A stretch of 64,000 nucleotides of DNA from an uncultured Catenibacterium sp. (GTDB lineage: Bacteria > Bacillota_I > Bacilli_A > Erysipelotrichales > Coprobacillaceae). The notes under the pieces are model-generated. The model saw only the letters and a list, made by a program, of their open reading frames with translations, was not told the DNA's origin and did no database searches. The stretch is from NCBI GenBank assembly GCA_900540685.1, contig UQGS01000002.1:13383-77382 (forward strand). The letters run 5' to 3'. The position numbers were made by a program, and so were the translations under genes. Shown one piece after another: positions 1 through 8,403 of the stretch (position 1 is its first letter; each line of letters opens with the position of its first letter).

Positions 1-1452
1 TGTTACTTTAACACTTTTCTCTTCACTAAAAGCCTCTAACATCTGGTCTAATTGTGCGGGATCTCTTAAACCTAATGTATACAGCACAAAATCACTGATA
101 CCACCTTTTTTAGAAAGAACCAATACACATTCATTTATATTTTTAGGCCAGTGACCTGCTTTTACATCATATTGATCATCATATAAAGAAGCATGAGATG
201 GCAAAGAATAGAAGACATTCGTATTCATCATACTGTTCATCATAGAATTAGTACTTGTACCCATACCAAGTTTCTTCATAGTCGCATCTGGGTTAACTTG
301 TCTTATACCATATTGATCATTTGTATAAATCTGTGGTGAAATACCATAATCATATTCTACAGCACGCGCATATTGATTGATTTCCTTATGATCCTCTATA
401 TAAGATTTCAAGCTCTTTAAGTCATTTGAACCAATCTTAGAGAACATATTCTCCATCATATCAACAACCTTGACTTCACTATTGTTTTTCTTAGTTGGTT
501 CACCCATCATCGCACTCATATCAATACCTGTCGATTGAATAGAGAGAGGATATTCTGATAATGTTTCTTTTTCAATAGATGAGATATAAGCATTCACACC
601 TGTAGAAATAGAAAGAATAAGCGCAATTCCAATAATACCAATAGAACCAGCAAATGATGTGAGGATGGTGCGGGCTTTTTTTGTCTTAAGGTTATTAAAG
701 CTAAGCATTAATGCGGTTAGGAAGTTCATGGATGTCTTTCCAAGATTTTTATGAACAGGCTTTTCTTCTTTAATAGATACTGGATTAGAATCAGAGACTA
801 TCACACCATCCTTAAGATTTACAATACGATTAGCATACATATGTGCAAGTTCTGGGTTATGAGTGACCATGACTACAAGTTTTTCTTTAGCTACCTGTTT
901 CAATAAATCCATAACCTGGATACTCGTTTCACTATCAAGTGCACCTGTAGGTTCATCAGCAAGTAAAATATCAGGATTATTCACTAAAGCACGGGCAATA
1001 GCCACTCTTTGCATCTGTCCACCTGATAACTGATGGGGAAGCTTATGAGACTGTTCTCCAAGTCCTACTTGAGTCAGTGCCTGTTTGGCACGACGCGTTC
1101 TTTCTTCTCTAGAAACACCTGAAATTGTAAGAGCGAGTTCTACATTCGCAAGAATGGTCTGATGGGGAATCAGATTATAACTTTGGAAAATAAAACCTAT
1201 TGTATGATTACGATAAGAATCCCAATCCTTATCTTTATATTGTTTTGTAGAAATACCATTGATGATAAGATCTCCTGAATCATATTGATCTAAGCCACCA
1301 ATCACATTTAATAAAGTTGTTTTTCCTGAACCAGAAGGTCCTAGAATAGCGACAAATTCATTATCTCTTAAACATAGAGAGACATGATCAAGTGCTGTCT
1401 GAGTAAGTTCACCTGTATGATATTGTTTGCATACATCTTTAATTGTCAGCAT
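1..1452 (-). CDS. ABC transporter, fused ATPase and permease (5' part, runs off the window)
   Basis: About 484 codons are present; the gene continues beyond base 1. The N-terminal ~220 residues are an ABC ATPase: Walker A GPSGSGKTT, signature LSGGQMQRVAIARAL, Walker B followed by DEPTGALD, and a switch His in VMVTHNPE. This LolD/MacB-type ATPase is fused to a permease: after ~60 linker residues comes a hydrophobic segment (ILTSFAGSIGIIGIALILSI) and then the start of a large extracytoplasmic domain, as in FtsX/MacB-type permeases. Such single-chain exporters in Bacillota often handle peptides or antimicrobials; the substrate here is unknown. The ATG follows a close AAGGAG-like site (AAAAAGGAGTTGAGAAAG). 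Confidence 0.9.
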   Translation of the reverse strand, partial: MLTIKDVCKQYHTGELTQTALDHVSLCLRDNEFVAILGPSGSGKTTLLNVIGGLDQYDSGDLIINGISTKQYKDKDWDSYRNHTIGFIFQSYNLIPHQTILANVELALTISGVSREERTRRAKQALTQVGLGEQSHKLPHQLSGGQMQRVAIARALVNNPDILLADEPTGALDSETSIQVMDLLKQVAKEKLVVMVTHNPELAHMYANRIVNLKDGVIVSDSNPVSIKEEKPVHKNLGKTSMNFLTALMLSFNNLKTKKARTILTSFAGSIGIIGIALILSISTGVNAYISSIEKETLSEYPLSIQSTGIDMSAMMGEPTKKNNSEVKVVDMMENMFSKIGSNDLKSLKSYIEDHKEINQYARAVEYDYGISPQIYTNDQYGIRQVNPDATMKKLGMGTSTNSMMNSMMNTNVFYSLPSHASLYDDQYDVKAGHWPKNINECVLVLSKKGGISDFVLYTLGLRDPAQLDQMLEAFSEEKSVKVT

Positions 1453-1612
1453 CTTTCTCAACTCCTTTTTAATATCATAGCATAATATATCATGTATAAT
1501 AATAAACATTTTTCGTGTATTTTATATTAACCCCTTGTAAAAGGTGTTGTCGAAAGGTTACATAACGCATTTTAATTTAAAATAGTATATAATATGCGTA
1601 GAGGTGATAAAT

Positions 1613-1864
1613 ATGAGATCTTATTTATATGTTTATACAATAAAAAAAGAAGAATCTAAAGATATGTTTCTAAGAATATGTCATTCTATAGAAGTATCTT
1701 TAAAACCTTCCTTTATTGAAAAGCTGATTGTAGATTTTGACAAATCACGCATTCAGCGTTATATGTTCCCTAATAATCGTATATTACTCTATGATGATGT
1801 TTTATCAGATAGTGTTGTGATACAAACTGACCAGCCTTTTGAGCTTTCTACTTTAAAGGTATAA
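1613..1864 (+). CDS. Small hypothetical protein (83 aa)
   Basis: Short soluble protein that I do not recognise; mixed alpha/beta composition, no signal peptide or membrane segment. I chose the ATG at 1613 rather than the in-frame GTG at 1604, because that GTG lies inside the ribosome site GAGGTG, correctly spaced for 1613. A TATAAT-like hexamer at 1588-1593 may be its -10. The 3' end overlaps the convergent YqeC-XdhC gene by 17 bases, so the two transcripts would be antisense there. Confidence 0.6.
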   Translation: MRSYLYVYTIKKEESKDMFLRICHSIEVSLKPSFIEKLIVDFDKSRIQRYMFPNNRILLYDDVLSDSVVIQTDQPFELSTLKV

Positions 1865-3215
1865 ACAATACATCATTACGACCACCACAGATCATACCAA
1901 GCTTTGCGCCTTCTTTGTTACTCAATTCATAAAGATGAGAACGGATACCTTCTTCATTTCTTGCATCAAGTATTGCCTGATATTCTACACGTCCTCCGCC
2001 AATTGTTTCAATGATTCTTTCATCTGTGACAAGCATCATGCTGCCTACACCGCGGGGTGCAGACCCTTCTTTGGATGTAATAATACAAAGAGTCCCTTTT
2101 TCTTTTGTATGATATAAATCACTTGTCATTGTAGAAAACTGATGGGTATTTTTAACTTGAATGATTTCAGCCATAATACTTATCGCAATTTCTGCAGGTG
2201 TTTGTGAATTGATTGAAAGACCAATAGGTGCATGAACTTGTTTTAATAAAGATTCATCATAACCTTCTTCTATTAAGGCATCCATCGTCTTCTTTACTTT
2301 ACCTTTGCTGCCAATCATCCCTATATAGAGCGCTTTTTGGTTAAGTGCCTTTTTAAGGCAGATTTTATCATCCTTATGACCTCTTGTCACAATCACATAA
2401 CATGTATTCTCCTCTTTTGGAAAATACTGTTCTGCCTCTTCATAGTTGACACAATGAACTTCCTGTGCCTTTGTAAAGATGTTCTTATTCGCAAATTCTT
2501 CACGATTATCAATGACTATTGTATAGAAATCTAATAAATGGGCTGTTTTTTCTACATATTGTGAGACATGTCCTGCACCCAATAATACTAATTTAGGCTG
2601 AGGCATGAACCACTCTTTTTGTATACACGAGATATCTACGTTATGTTCTATTAAAGAAGCCAAAGCTCTTTGATATAATCCTTCCGGCTGTTTGACTTCT
2701 ATAACTGCATCAGGATATCTCTTCAAATAATATCTCACAAGCTGCTGAATAAGTGCGCCATCTACTATTCTATCTGGATCAAGGTCTAATAGTTCATAAC
2801 GATGTACAACATCCTTGACTCGTTTTCCTAATCCTTTCATAGAAGTAATCAAAATAATTTGATCTGTATCCTCATCAATGACAGGCTCATAATCAGCTGG
2901 TACTTTAAGAGGTAATCCTCTAGAGCCATCTGCTTCAATCAATACGACATCTACTTCTTTTTTTAATTGATTGAGTAAATCCTGATCTAAAGCCTTAATC
3001 TTATATTCATCAAAACGATTTCCTGCAAAGGCATAGCCTTTGTTTTTTATTTCTTCCTGAATTTCTTTATAAGTTGGATCAACTAAAGTATCTTCTTCTA
3101 TATGCATATGTGTAGAAGTAGTCATGAAAACTGTTTTTCCTTCTTCTTTATACTTAAGAAGCAGTTCCTTCATATGTGTTGTTTTTCCACCTGACCCAAT
3201 AATACTAATGATCAT
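1848..3215 (-). CDS. YqeC-XdhC fusion, selenium-dependent molybdenum hydroxylase maturation protein
   Basis: 455 residues. Residues 1 to ~215 match YqeC, a P-loop protein of the selenium-dependent molybdenum hydroxylase system (IIGSGGKTT near the N-terminus, then LIEADGSRGLPLKVP). Residues ~220-360 match the XdhC Rossmann domain (LVLLGAGHVSQYV, VIVTRGHKDD, YIGMIGSKGK). Residues ~370-455 match the XdhC/CoxI domain (SKEGSAPRGVGSMMLV, IGGGRVE, GMICGGRNDV). In classical XdhC the CoxI domain comes first, so the order here is permuted and joined to YqeC. XdhC proteins bind molybdopterin and insert it, after sulfuration, into hydroxylases of the xanthine dehydrogenase family. The ATG overlaps the stop of the desulfurase-like gene by 4 bases, indicating translational coupling. 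The gene is the last of the selenium operon. Confidence 0.85.
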   Translation of the reverse strand: MIISIIGSGGKTTHMKELLLKYKEEGKTVFMTTSTHMHIEEDTLVDPTYKEIQEEIKNKGYAFAGNRFDEYKIKALDQDLLNQLKKEVDVVLIEADGSRGLPLKVPADYEPVIDEDTDQIILITSMKGLGKRVKDVVHRYELLDLDPDRIVDGALIQQLVRYYLKRYPDAVIEVKQPEGLYQRALASLIEHNVDISCIQKEWFMPQPKLVLLGAGHVSQYVEKTAHLLDFYTIVIDNREEFANKNIFTKAQEVHCVNYEEAEQYFPKEENTCYVIVTRGHKDDKICLKKALNQKALYIGMIGSKGKVKKTMDALIEEGYDESLLKQVHAPIGLSINSQTPAEIAISIMAEIIQVKNTHQFSTMTSDLYHTKEKGTLCIITSKEGSAPRGVGSMMLVTDERIIETIGGGRVEYQAILDARNEEGIRSHLYELSNKEGAKLGMICGGRNDVLFIPLK

Positions 3216-4312
3216 TCCTCAATCGCTTCCTTTAAGACATCAATGACAGTATTGACTTCTTCCATACTATTCATAAATGATAAGCTGAAGCGTACAATAC
3301 CTCTTTCTACTGTATTAAGATGTGTATGCATCAGTGGTGCACAATGAGCACCACAGCGTGTAATAATATCATATTTATAACTTAAGACATCACTGATCTT
3401 AGATGAATCATAATCTTCAAGATTAAAGGCAATGATCGGTGTATGTCTACAGGTATCATAATCACAATAAAAAGTTATACCAGGAATAGTCTTCATTCCT
3501 TGATAGAGTGCATCAAATAATTCTTTTTCTTTCTTTTCTATTTCTTCTTGATGTTCAAGTAAATAAGTCATACCTGCATTTAGAGAGGCAATACCGGGTA
3601 TGTTCAATGTTCCTGCTTCCAGGTGTTCAGGATAACTATCAGGCTGTTTTTTATTAAAGGAATCTATCCCAGTTCCACCTGTCTTAAGTGGGCGGATGAA
3701 TACATCTGTATTAACACAGATTCCTCCTACCCCGCTTATTCCAAGTAATGCTTTATGACCACTAAAAGTAAGCAGGTCAATATGAGATTTCTGCATATCA
3801 ATAGATATATGACCTGCACTTTGTGCACTATCAACCACAAATAGGATGTGATGTTCATAGGCTAACTGACCAATGGCATCTATATCATAGAGTTCACCTG
3901 TCACATTAGAACTATGCGTCATAACAATCATCTTTGTGTCTTCTCTTATTTCTTTAAGAATATCTTCCTTATAAGGTGCTGTAACAGTTAAATCAACACC
4001 TATTTGACGAAGTGGTCTTAATACAGAATTATGTTCCGCATAAGTCGTAATAACATGATCATCCTTTGATAAGATTCCTTTTAAACATGTATTCAAGCTT
4101 TCTGTATTACCACTATTGAATATAACATGATCAAAAGAAGGAAGATTGAAATAATCCGCAATAAGCTTACGTGTAGAATATAAAAGACGGTCTGTCTTAA
4201 AAGCACCCGTACTTCTTTGTGCATTCATATGATGCTCAAGTGCATCCATCACTGCCTGTTTGACAGAAGGCAGCTTAGGAAAACTAGTTGCCCCTTGATC
4301 AAGATAAATCAT
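3212..4312 (-). CDS. Cysteine desulfurase family PLP enzyme of the selenium/molybdenum operon
   Basis: 366-residue class V aminotransferase fold. It starts MIYLDQGATSFPK and has the PLP lysine in FSGHKALLG (~residue 190) and the catalytic-loop Cys in RCGAHCAPLMH (~330). This matches the subfamily (EF2568-like, TIGR01977) encoded beside selenium-dependent molybdenum hydroxylase genes. It probably supplies sulfur or selenium from cysteine or selenocysteine for the cofactor; that role is inference from context. It overlaps yqeB upstream by 14 bases and the YqeC-XdhC gene downstream by 4, so it lies inside a tight operon. General IscS/SufS function for Fe-S clusters is a less likely alternative. 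Confidence 0.85.
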   Translation of the reverse strand: MIYLDQGATSFPKLPSVKQAVMDALEHHMNAQRSTGAFKTDRLLYSTRKLIADYFNLPSFDHVIFNSGNTESLNTCLKGILSKDDHVITTYAEHNSVLRPLRQIGVDLTVTAPYKEDILKEIREDTKMIVMTHSSNVTGELYDIDAIGQLAYEHHILFVVDSAQSAGHISIDMQKSHIDLLTFSGHKALLGISGVGGICVNTDVFIRPLKTGGTGIDSFNKKQPDSYPEHLEAGTLNIPGIASLNAGMTYLLEHQEEIEKKEKELFDALYQGMKTIPGITFYCDYDTCRHTPIIAFNLEDYDSSKISDVLSYKYDIITRCGAHCAPLMHTHLNTVERGIVRFSLSFMNSMEEVNTVIDVLKEAIEE

Positions 4313-5117
4313 GCTGACCTCTTAAATAGAAGATTGCTTCTAATACACCACCTGCAATACATCTTGCTTTATCTGAAATAGTGAAGCAGTTCTCATATTC
4401 ATCTAAACGAGGATCAATATCTGCCATCTTGAATCCCTTTGTGACATAATAACCTTCTCGAATCAAACCTCTAAGTAACCCTGACATAGAAGCATATACC
4501 AGATGCTGTCCTTCCTCATTTTCTATATAAGCAAGCACATCTCCTTTTTCAACTGTATCCGTGATTTTCTTAACCTGATGAAGAGTGCCTTCTACTTCTG
4601 CATGAATGACACGTTCTTTCCCGTATCCTTTAATAAGTCCTGGAATCCCTGTGTTTTTCATTGCTGGTCCTTCTTCAATCAAGCGACCTAAGCGATGTCC
4701 TCGCATTGTTTCAATCACAATATCCACATCTTCTCCTGCATTAAATCCAGGACCTAATCCTATCGTAATAGGTGCCATATTTCTTGAAGTCCCCATATTC
4801 TTTTTTGCAAGTATCGCATCAATCACGATTTCTGGCTTTAAAATATCAATAGAACGACCTTCAGGATCTACCATCATCGCAATCTTATTTTCTTTAAATA
4901 CAGACTCTAATTCATCAAGTGAATGAATCAGTACGCATTCAATACCCTCTACTTCTTTACAACCTTCATACACCGCTTCAGAGTAAGCAACATTACGTCT
5001 AATCGCACTTGGATGGGCAATCTCTAATACAAGTACATGAAAACCACAGCGGGCAAGCTTATAAATAGTGCCAGTCGCAATATCACCGCCACCTCTTACT
5101 ACTACAAGATTATTCAT
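4299..5117 (-). CDS. yqeB: Selenium-dependent molybdenum hydroxylase system protein YqeB
   Basis: 272 residues, EF2563/YqeB family. The N-terminus is a Rossmann-like VVRGGGDIATGTIYKLARCG motif; a second conserved stretch is ITIGLGPGFNAGEDVDIVIETMRGH near residue 120-145. The family is found almost only with SelD and molybdenum hydroxylases; its biochemical role is not established, but it is thought to act in selenium-containing cofactor maturation. It sits one base after the yedF stop and overlaps the desulfurase-like gene, so it is co-transcribed with both. Confidence 0.88.
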   Translation of the reverse strand: MNNLVVVRGGGDIATGTIYKLARCGFHVLVLEIAHPSAIRRNVAYSEAVYEGCKEVEGIECVLIHSLDELESVFKENKIAMMVDPEGRSIDILKPEIVIDAILAKKNMGTSRNMAPITIGLGPGFNAGEDVDIVIETMRGHRLGRLIEEGPAMKNTGIPGLIKGYGKERVIHAEVEGTLHQVKKITDTVEKGDVLAYIENEEGQHLVYASMSGLLRGLIREGYYVTKGFKMADIDPRLDEYENCFTISDKARCIAGGVLEAIFYLRGQHDLS

Positions 5118-5118
5118 A

Positions 5119-5700
5119 TTAGTTAGGCTTGATGACTTTTTCAGCCTTCTCCATTCTTTCTACAATATCATACATATTAGTAATACTGCCCACTTTTAAA
5201 TCATCTCTTAACTTAAAGAAATCCAAGCATGTTCCACAGTTCACAATTTCAACACCAACAGAATCTAAGAATAATAAATCATTCACTGTATCACCTTCTT
5301 GTGTAGTGATCTTAACACCTTCATTATAGAAAATAATTGTTTCTGGGAATGCATCCTGCTTAGTAAGCGCAAAGATGAAAGATTTCATTAAGATTTTACC
5401 TAATTCCTTGTCACTTCCTAAACCATCACTGCTTAGTACGACAATCTGTCCTTTCAAGATATTGTCAGCCTTCTTTTCTTCTACAACCTGTTCACCTGAA
5501 CTGATGACTACATGATAATCTTCATTCACTTTATTGCTTACTGCATCATAACCCTTTACTTTCGCAAACTTCTTTAAGTTTTCTACAGCTGTTTCATTAT
5601 CTACTACGACTTCTACAGCTTCACTACTTTCCTTTAATAATTCCTTAGTTTTAACTACTGGTAATGGACATTCTAATCCTCTTGCATCTAACTTTCTCAT
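5119..5700 (-). CDS. yedF: Selenium metabolism protein YedF
   Basis: 193 residues in two parts. Residues 1-70 are a TusA/SirA-like domain with the LDARGLECPLPVVKTKELL motif (Cys ~11 would carry the persulfide or selenide). Residues ~85-190 resemble DsrE-type proteins, with a Cys pair in IVNCGTCLDFF. The family (TIGR03527) co-occurs with SelD and may deliver selenium. It lies between selD and yqeB with gaps of 2 and 1 bases. Confidence 0.9.
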   Translation of the reverse strand: MRKLDARGLECPLPVVKTKELLKESSEAVEVVVDNETAVENLKKFAKVKGYDAVSNKVNEDYHVVISSGEQVVEEKKADNILKGQIVVLSSDGLGSDKELGKILMKSFIFALTKQDAFPETIIFYNEGVKITTQEGDTVNDLLFLDSVGVEIVNCGTCLDFFKLRDDLKVGSITNMYDIVERMEKAEKVIKPN

Positions 5701-5702
5701 TT

Positions 5703-6725
5703 CTATTCTCCTACATATATACTTTTATCTTTTAAATCAATAACTTCTCCAATGATATAACATTCTCTTCCTGCTTCTTTAAATGCATTCATTATATCAT
5801 CTAAATCCTCTTTGGCGACACTTGCAAGTAATCCCCCGCTTGTCTGAGGATCATACATAATTTCTTCTAAGAAGAAGTTTTCTTTCTCAAAAACAACTTC
5901 TTTTTCTACACTATTTCTATTTGTCTGGGCAGCACCACTTAAGTAGAATTCCTCTACATAGTAAGGACAATCTCTAAAATAAGGAATATTATTCCCATAA
6001 AGTATTGCACTTTTTTTATGATCTAACATCTCATTTAAATGAACCATTAAGCCAAACCCTGTGACATCAGTCAGTGCATGAACATCATATGGTTTAAGTA
6101 GTTCTGCAGCATACTTATTAAGTGTTGTCATACTCTTAAAAACATCATCTAATACTTCTGGCGCCGCGTCTTTCATACGCATCGCATTGAGTGTCATACC
6201 AACACCTAATTTTTTAGTAAGTATAAGTACATCTCCAGCCTGAGCATTATTATTTGTCTTAATAGAATCAACATCCACAATACCAGTCACGCTTAAGCCA
6301 TACTTAATAGATGTATCTCTAATAGAATGCCCTCCAGATAAAGTTACATGAGCTTCTTTTAACTTATCATTCCCGCCTTCAATAATCCTTCCTAATATAT
6401 TTAAATCTTCTTCATCTGGAAAACAGACAATATTTAAAGCGGTTCTAGGCACACCGCCCATAGCATAGACATCACTTAATGCATTGGTGGCTGCAATCTG
6501 ACCATAAAGATAAGGATCTTCAACCATTGGAGGGAAAAAATCCAGTGTAGATACAATTCCCTTATCTTCAGTAATCTTTAATACAGATGCATCATCATGA
6601 CTATCAAAGCCTACTAACAAGTCCGGGTCTTCATACTTATCAATCTTTTCAAGGATGCGAGACAGCTTCTTTGCGCCAAGCTTTGCGCTGCATCCTCCGC
6701 CCTGACAGTAAATCTTCTCACTCAT
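5703..6725 (-). CDS. selD: Selenide, water dikinase
   Basis: 340 residues. Makes selenophosphate from selenide and ATP, the selenium donor for selenocysteine tRNA, selenouridine or the selenium cofactor of molybdenum hydroxylases. The N-terminal CQGGGCSAKLG aligns with the catalytic GxGCxxK stretch of E. coli SelD; the active-site residue is an ordinary Cys (TGC codon), not selenocysteine, and the lysine is kept. AIR-synthase-like motifs follow (TLDFFPPMVEDPYLYGQIAATNALSD as the conserved core, then LSGGHS, LTDVTGFGL and DPQTSGGLL). No selA or selB lies in the window, and all neighbours point to the molybdenum hydroxylase use. It overlaps the DUF3343 gene by 1 base. Confidence 0.95.
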   Translation of the reverse strand: MSEKIYCQGGGCSAKLGAKKLSRILEKIDKYEDPDLLVGFDSHDDASVLKITEDKGIVSTLDFFPPMVEDPYLYGQIAATNALSDVYAMGGVPRTALNIVCFPDEEDLNILGRIIEGGNDKLKEAHVTLSGGHSIRDTSIKYGLSVTGIVDVDSIKTNNNAQAGDVLILTKKLGVGMTLNAMRMKDAAPEVLDDVFKSMTTLNKYAAELLKPYDVHALTDVTGFGLMVHLNEMLDHKKSAILYGNNIPYFRDCPYYVEEFYLSGAAQTNRNSVEKEVVFEKENFFLEEIMYDPQTSGGLLASVAKEDLDDIMNAFKEAGRECYIIGEVIDLKDKSIYVGE

Positions 6726-6955
6726 TAGAATATCACCTCTTTCATATAAGCATATTGTACATGTTCTTCTTCTAAGAATCTATACCATTTATCTTGGTCT
6801 AGTTCTAAAGAGGCAAAACAGAGTCCACATCCTGCTTCTATTTCTCTTGGAAGAGGAATCAGCCTTCCCTGCATCTTATTTTTCGCCTTGTCCTCCAAGT
6901 CCAGTGCATGGCTTGTAGAATCAAACGCAATAATCAAATATTTATCTTTCTTCAT
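6725..6955 (-). CDS. DUF3343 putative Se/S carrier-like protein
   Basis: 76 residues, matching the DUF3343 family, described as putative selenium/sulfur carriers. The segment LPREIEAGCGLCFAS (residues ~35-50) holds the CxxC pair that would bind Se or S. Found next to selD in many anaerobes. It overlaps the ModE-like gene upstream by 14 bases and selD by 1. The carrier role is inferred from family and context. Confidence 0.8.
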   Translation of the reverse strand: MKKDKYLIIAFDSTSHALDLEDKAKNKMQGRLIPLPREIEAGCGLCFASLELDQDKWYRFLEEEHVQYAYMKEVIF

Positions 6956-7295
6956 TAAATAATTCTTGAAATGTTTCTTCCGCGAACTCTTTCATTTTTT
7001 TCTGGAATTCATCATATTTCTTTAATAATGTCTTCCCTTCTTCGCTTAAAACACTTCCTCCTCCATTACTTCCTCCAGATACACGCTCTAATAGCTTCAT
7101 ATCTAGATCTTCTTCAGCTCTTTTTAAGATTTTCCATGCTTTAGAATGGGACATTCCCATAACCTCACATGCCTTACTTAAAGAGCCATACTCATCACAT
7201 AAATGCAGTAACTGTGAGACACCTTTTCCAAAACAGGGTTCCTCATTAAAAAGTCTGACTCTAAAATCGAATTTTTCGGGATTATGATATATCAT
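6942..7295 (-). CDS. ModE-like molybdate-responsive regulator, DNA-binding domain only
   Basis: 117 residues with the ModE/LysR-type winged helix: a helix-turn-helix around GSLSKACEVMGMSHSKAWKI, then LLERVSGGSNGGGSVLSEEGKTLLKKYDEF. The C-terminal molybdate-binding (MOP) domains of E. coli ModE are absent, as in many short ModE-type proteins, so the effector cannot be read from the sequence. I chose the ATG at 7295, just after the stop of the preceding gene, with GGAAAGGG upstream, rather than a GTG at 7319 inside that gene. The inverted repeat before moaA (12863-12886) is a candidate target. Confidence 0.82.
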   Translation of the reverse strand: MIYHNPEKFDFRVRLFNEEPCFGKGVSQLLHLCDEYGSLSKACEVMGMSHSKAWKILKRAEEDLDMKLLERVSGGSNGGGSVLSEEGKTLLKKYDEFQKKMKEFAEETFQELFNEER

Positions 7296-7296
7296 C

Positions 7297-8316
7297 CTAC
7301 CAGCCCTTTCCAAAGCCACAATTCGGGAATGTACATTGTGGACAATTTAAACATAAACCACCCTCACCAAGCATTGCAAGTTCATCAGCAGTGATAGGAT
7401 CATTGGCTACAAGTCGAGGAAGAACTAAATCAAAGACTGTTCTTTTCGCATACATCACACATCCTGGTAACCCAACAATTGGTGTATCTCCCTTATATGA
7501 TAATAAGAACATTGCACCTGGTAAAACAGGAGAACCATAACTAATAATATGAACACCTGTGTTCTTAATTGCGAGCGGTGTCTTATCATCTGGATCAACA
7601 CTCATACCACCAGTACAGATTACCATATCTACATTTGTATCAAGTGCTTCAGAAATTGCATGAGTGACCATATCTGGATCATCTAAACATAGTTTATGGA
7701 ATACGACCTCTACATTGTATTCTTTTAATTTATCAACAATAACAGGAGTAAATGTATCCTTAATACGTCCCTTATAGACTTCACTTCCTGTAGTAATAAT
7801 GGCTGCTTTCTTGAATACAAAAGGTTTTACTTCTAAAATGGGTGTCTCCGTGATTTTTGATGCTTCATCCATCTTTTCCTTTTTAATAACTAATGGAATA
7901 ATACGCATACCTGCTAGATGATCACCTGAATGAACAACTGTATTTCCGTTTCTTGTCGCAATCATCATTTCACCCATGCGATTCACTTCTAATAACTTTT
8001 CTCTATTCACTTTAAATAAGCCATCAATGGCGCTAATTAATTCTATTTTACCTTCTTTAATTTCTGTTGTAGACATATGATCATTTATACAAAGCTTGCA
8101 TAATACTTCTGCAGCTTCATTTTCATGCATCATTGTCTCATCATTTTCCCATACATAGAGGTTTTCTTTTCCTAAAGACAACAATACAGGGATATCTTCT
8201 TCTTTTACGATATGACCTTTTCTAAAGCGTGCGCCTTTTCTTACGCCTCTCACAATTTCAGTAATATCATGACATAATACTGCCCCTACTGCATCTTCTG
8301 TCTTGATTTGTTTCAT
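7297..8316 (-). CDS. Molybdopterin-binding protein (MoeA/MogA-type fold) with Cys-rich tail
   Basis: 339 residues. The N-terminal half (DAVGAVLCHDITEIVRG, RKGHIVKEEDIPVLLSLGKENLYVWE) resembles the MoeA-like subfamily. Residues ~170-300 carry the MoCF_biosynth fold (AAIITTGSEVY, VICTGGMSVDPDD, VLPGAMFLL, GLPGCVMY). The C-terminus is unusually cysteine-rich (CLNCPQC then FPNCGFGKGW) and could bind metal or an Fe-S cluster. It probably takes part in molybdate insertion or in binding the finished cofactor. First gene after a terminator and with its own sigma-A-like promoter, so it probably starts the selenium half of the cluster. Confidence 0.82.
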   Translation of the reverse strand: MKQIKTEDAVGAVLCHDITEIVRGVRKGARFRKGHIVKEEDIPVLLSLGKENLYVWENDETMMHENEAAEVLCKLCINDHMSTTEIKEGKIELISAIDGLFKVNREKLLEVNRMGEMMIATRNGNTVVHSGDHLAGMRIIPLVIKKEKMDEASKITETPILEVKPFVFKKAAIITTGSEVYKGRIKDTFTPVIVDKLKEYNVEVVFHKLCLDDPDMVTHAISEALDTNVDMVICTGGMSVDPDDKTPLAIKNTGVHIISYGSPVLPGAMFLLSYKGDTPIVGLPGCVMYAKRTVFDLVLPRLVANDPITADELAMLGEGGLCLNCPQCTFPNCGFGKGW

Positions 8317-8338
8317 GATTTGACCTCCTAATAGTTAA

Positions 8339-8367
8339 AGTTTATTTCTTATTATCCAATGTGTCAA
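8339..8367 (-). promoter_or_regulatory. Sigma-A-type promoter for the selenium/molybdopterin operon
   Basis: On the minus strand, TTGACA (8362-8367) and TAAACT (8339-8344) are separated by exactly 17 bases. It lies 23 bases before the ATG of the molybdopterin-binding protein and just downstream of the modA terminator, marking a new transcription unit. AGGAGG precedes the start codon. Confidence 0.72.
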
Positions 8368-8373
8368 TACTTA

Positions 8374-8398
8374 CAAAAAAAGGAGGGAACCCCCTCCT
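8374..8398 (-). terminator. Terminator after modA
   Basis: On the minus strand GGAGGG and CCCTCC form a GC-rich stem with a short loop, followed by seven T. It ends the moaA-to-modA transcript. Confidence 0.8.
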
Positions 8399-8403
8399 CT
8401 ACA

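Noticed and set aside
6673..6725. SelD active-site residue as selenocysteine
   Set aside because: The codon in GGGC is TGC, an ordinary cysteine.
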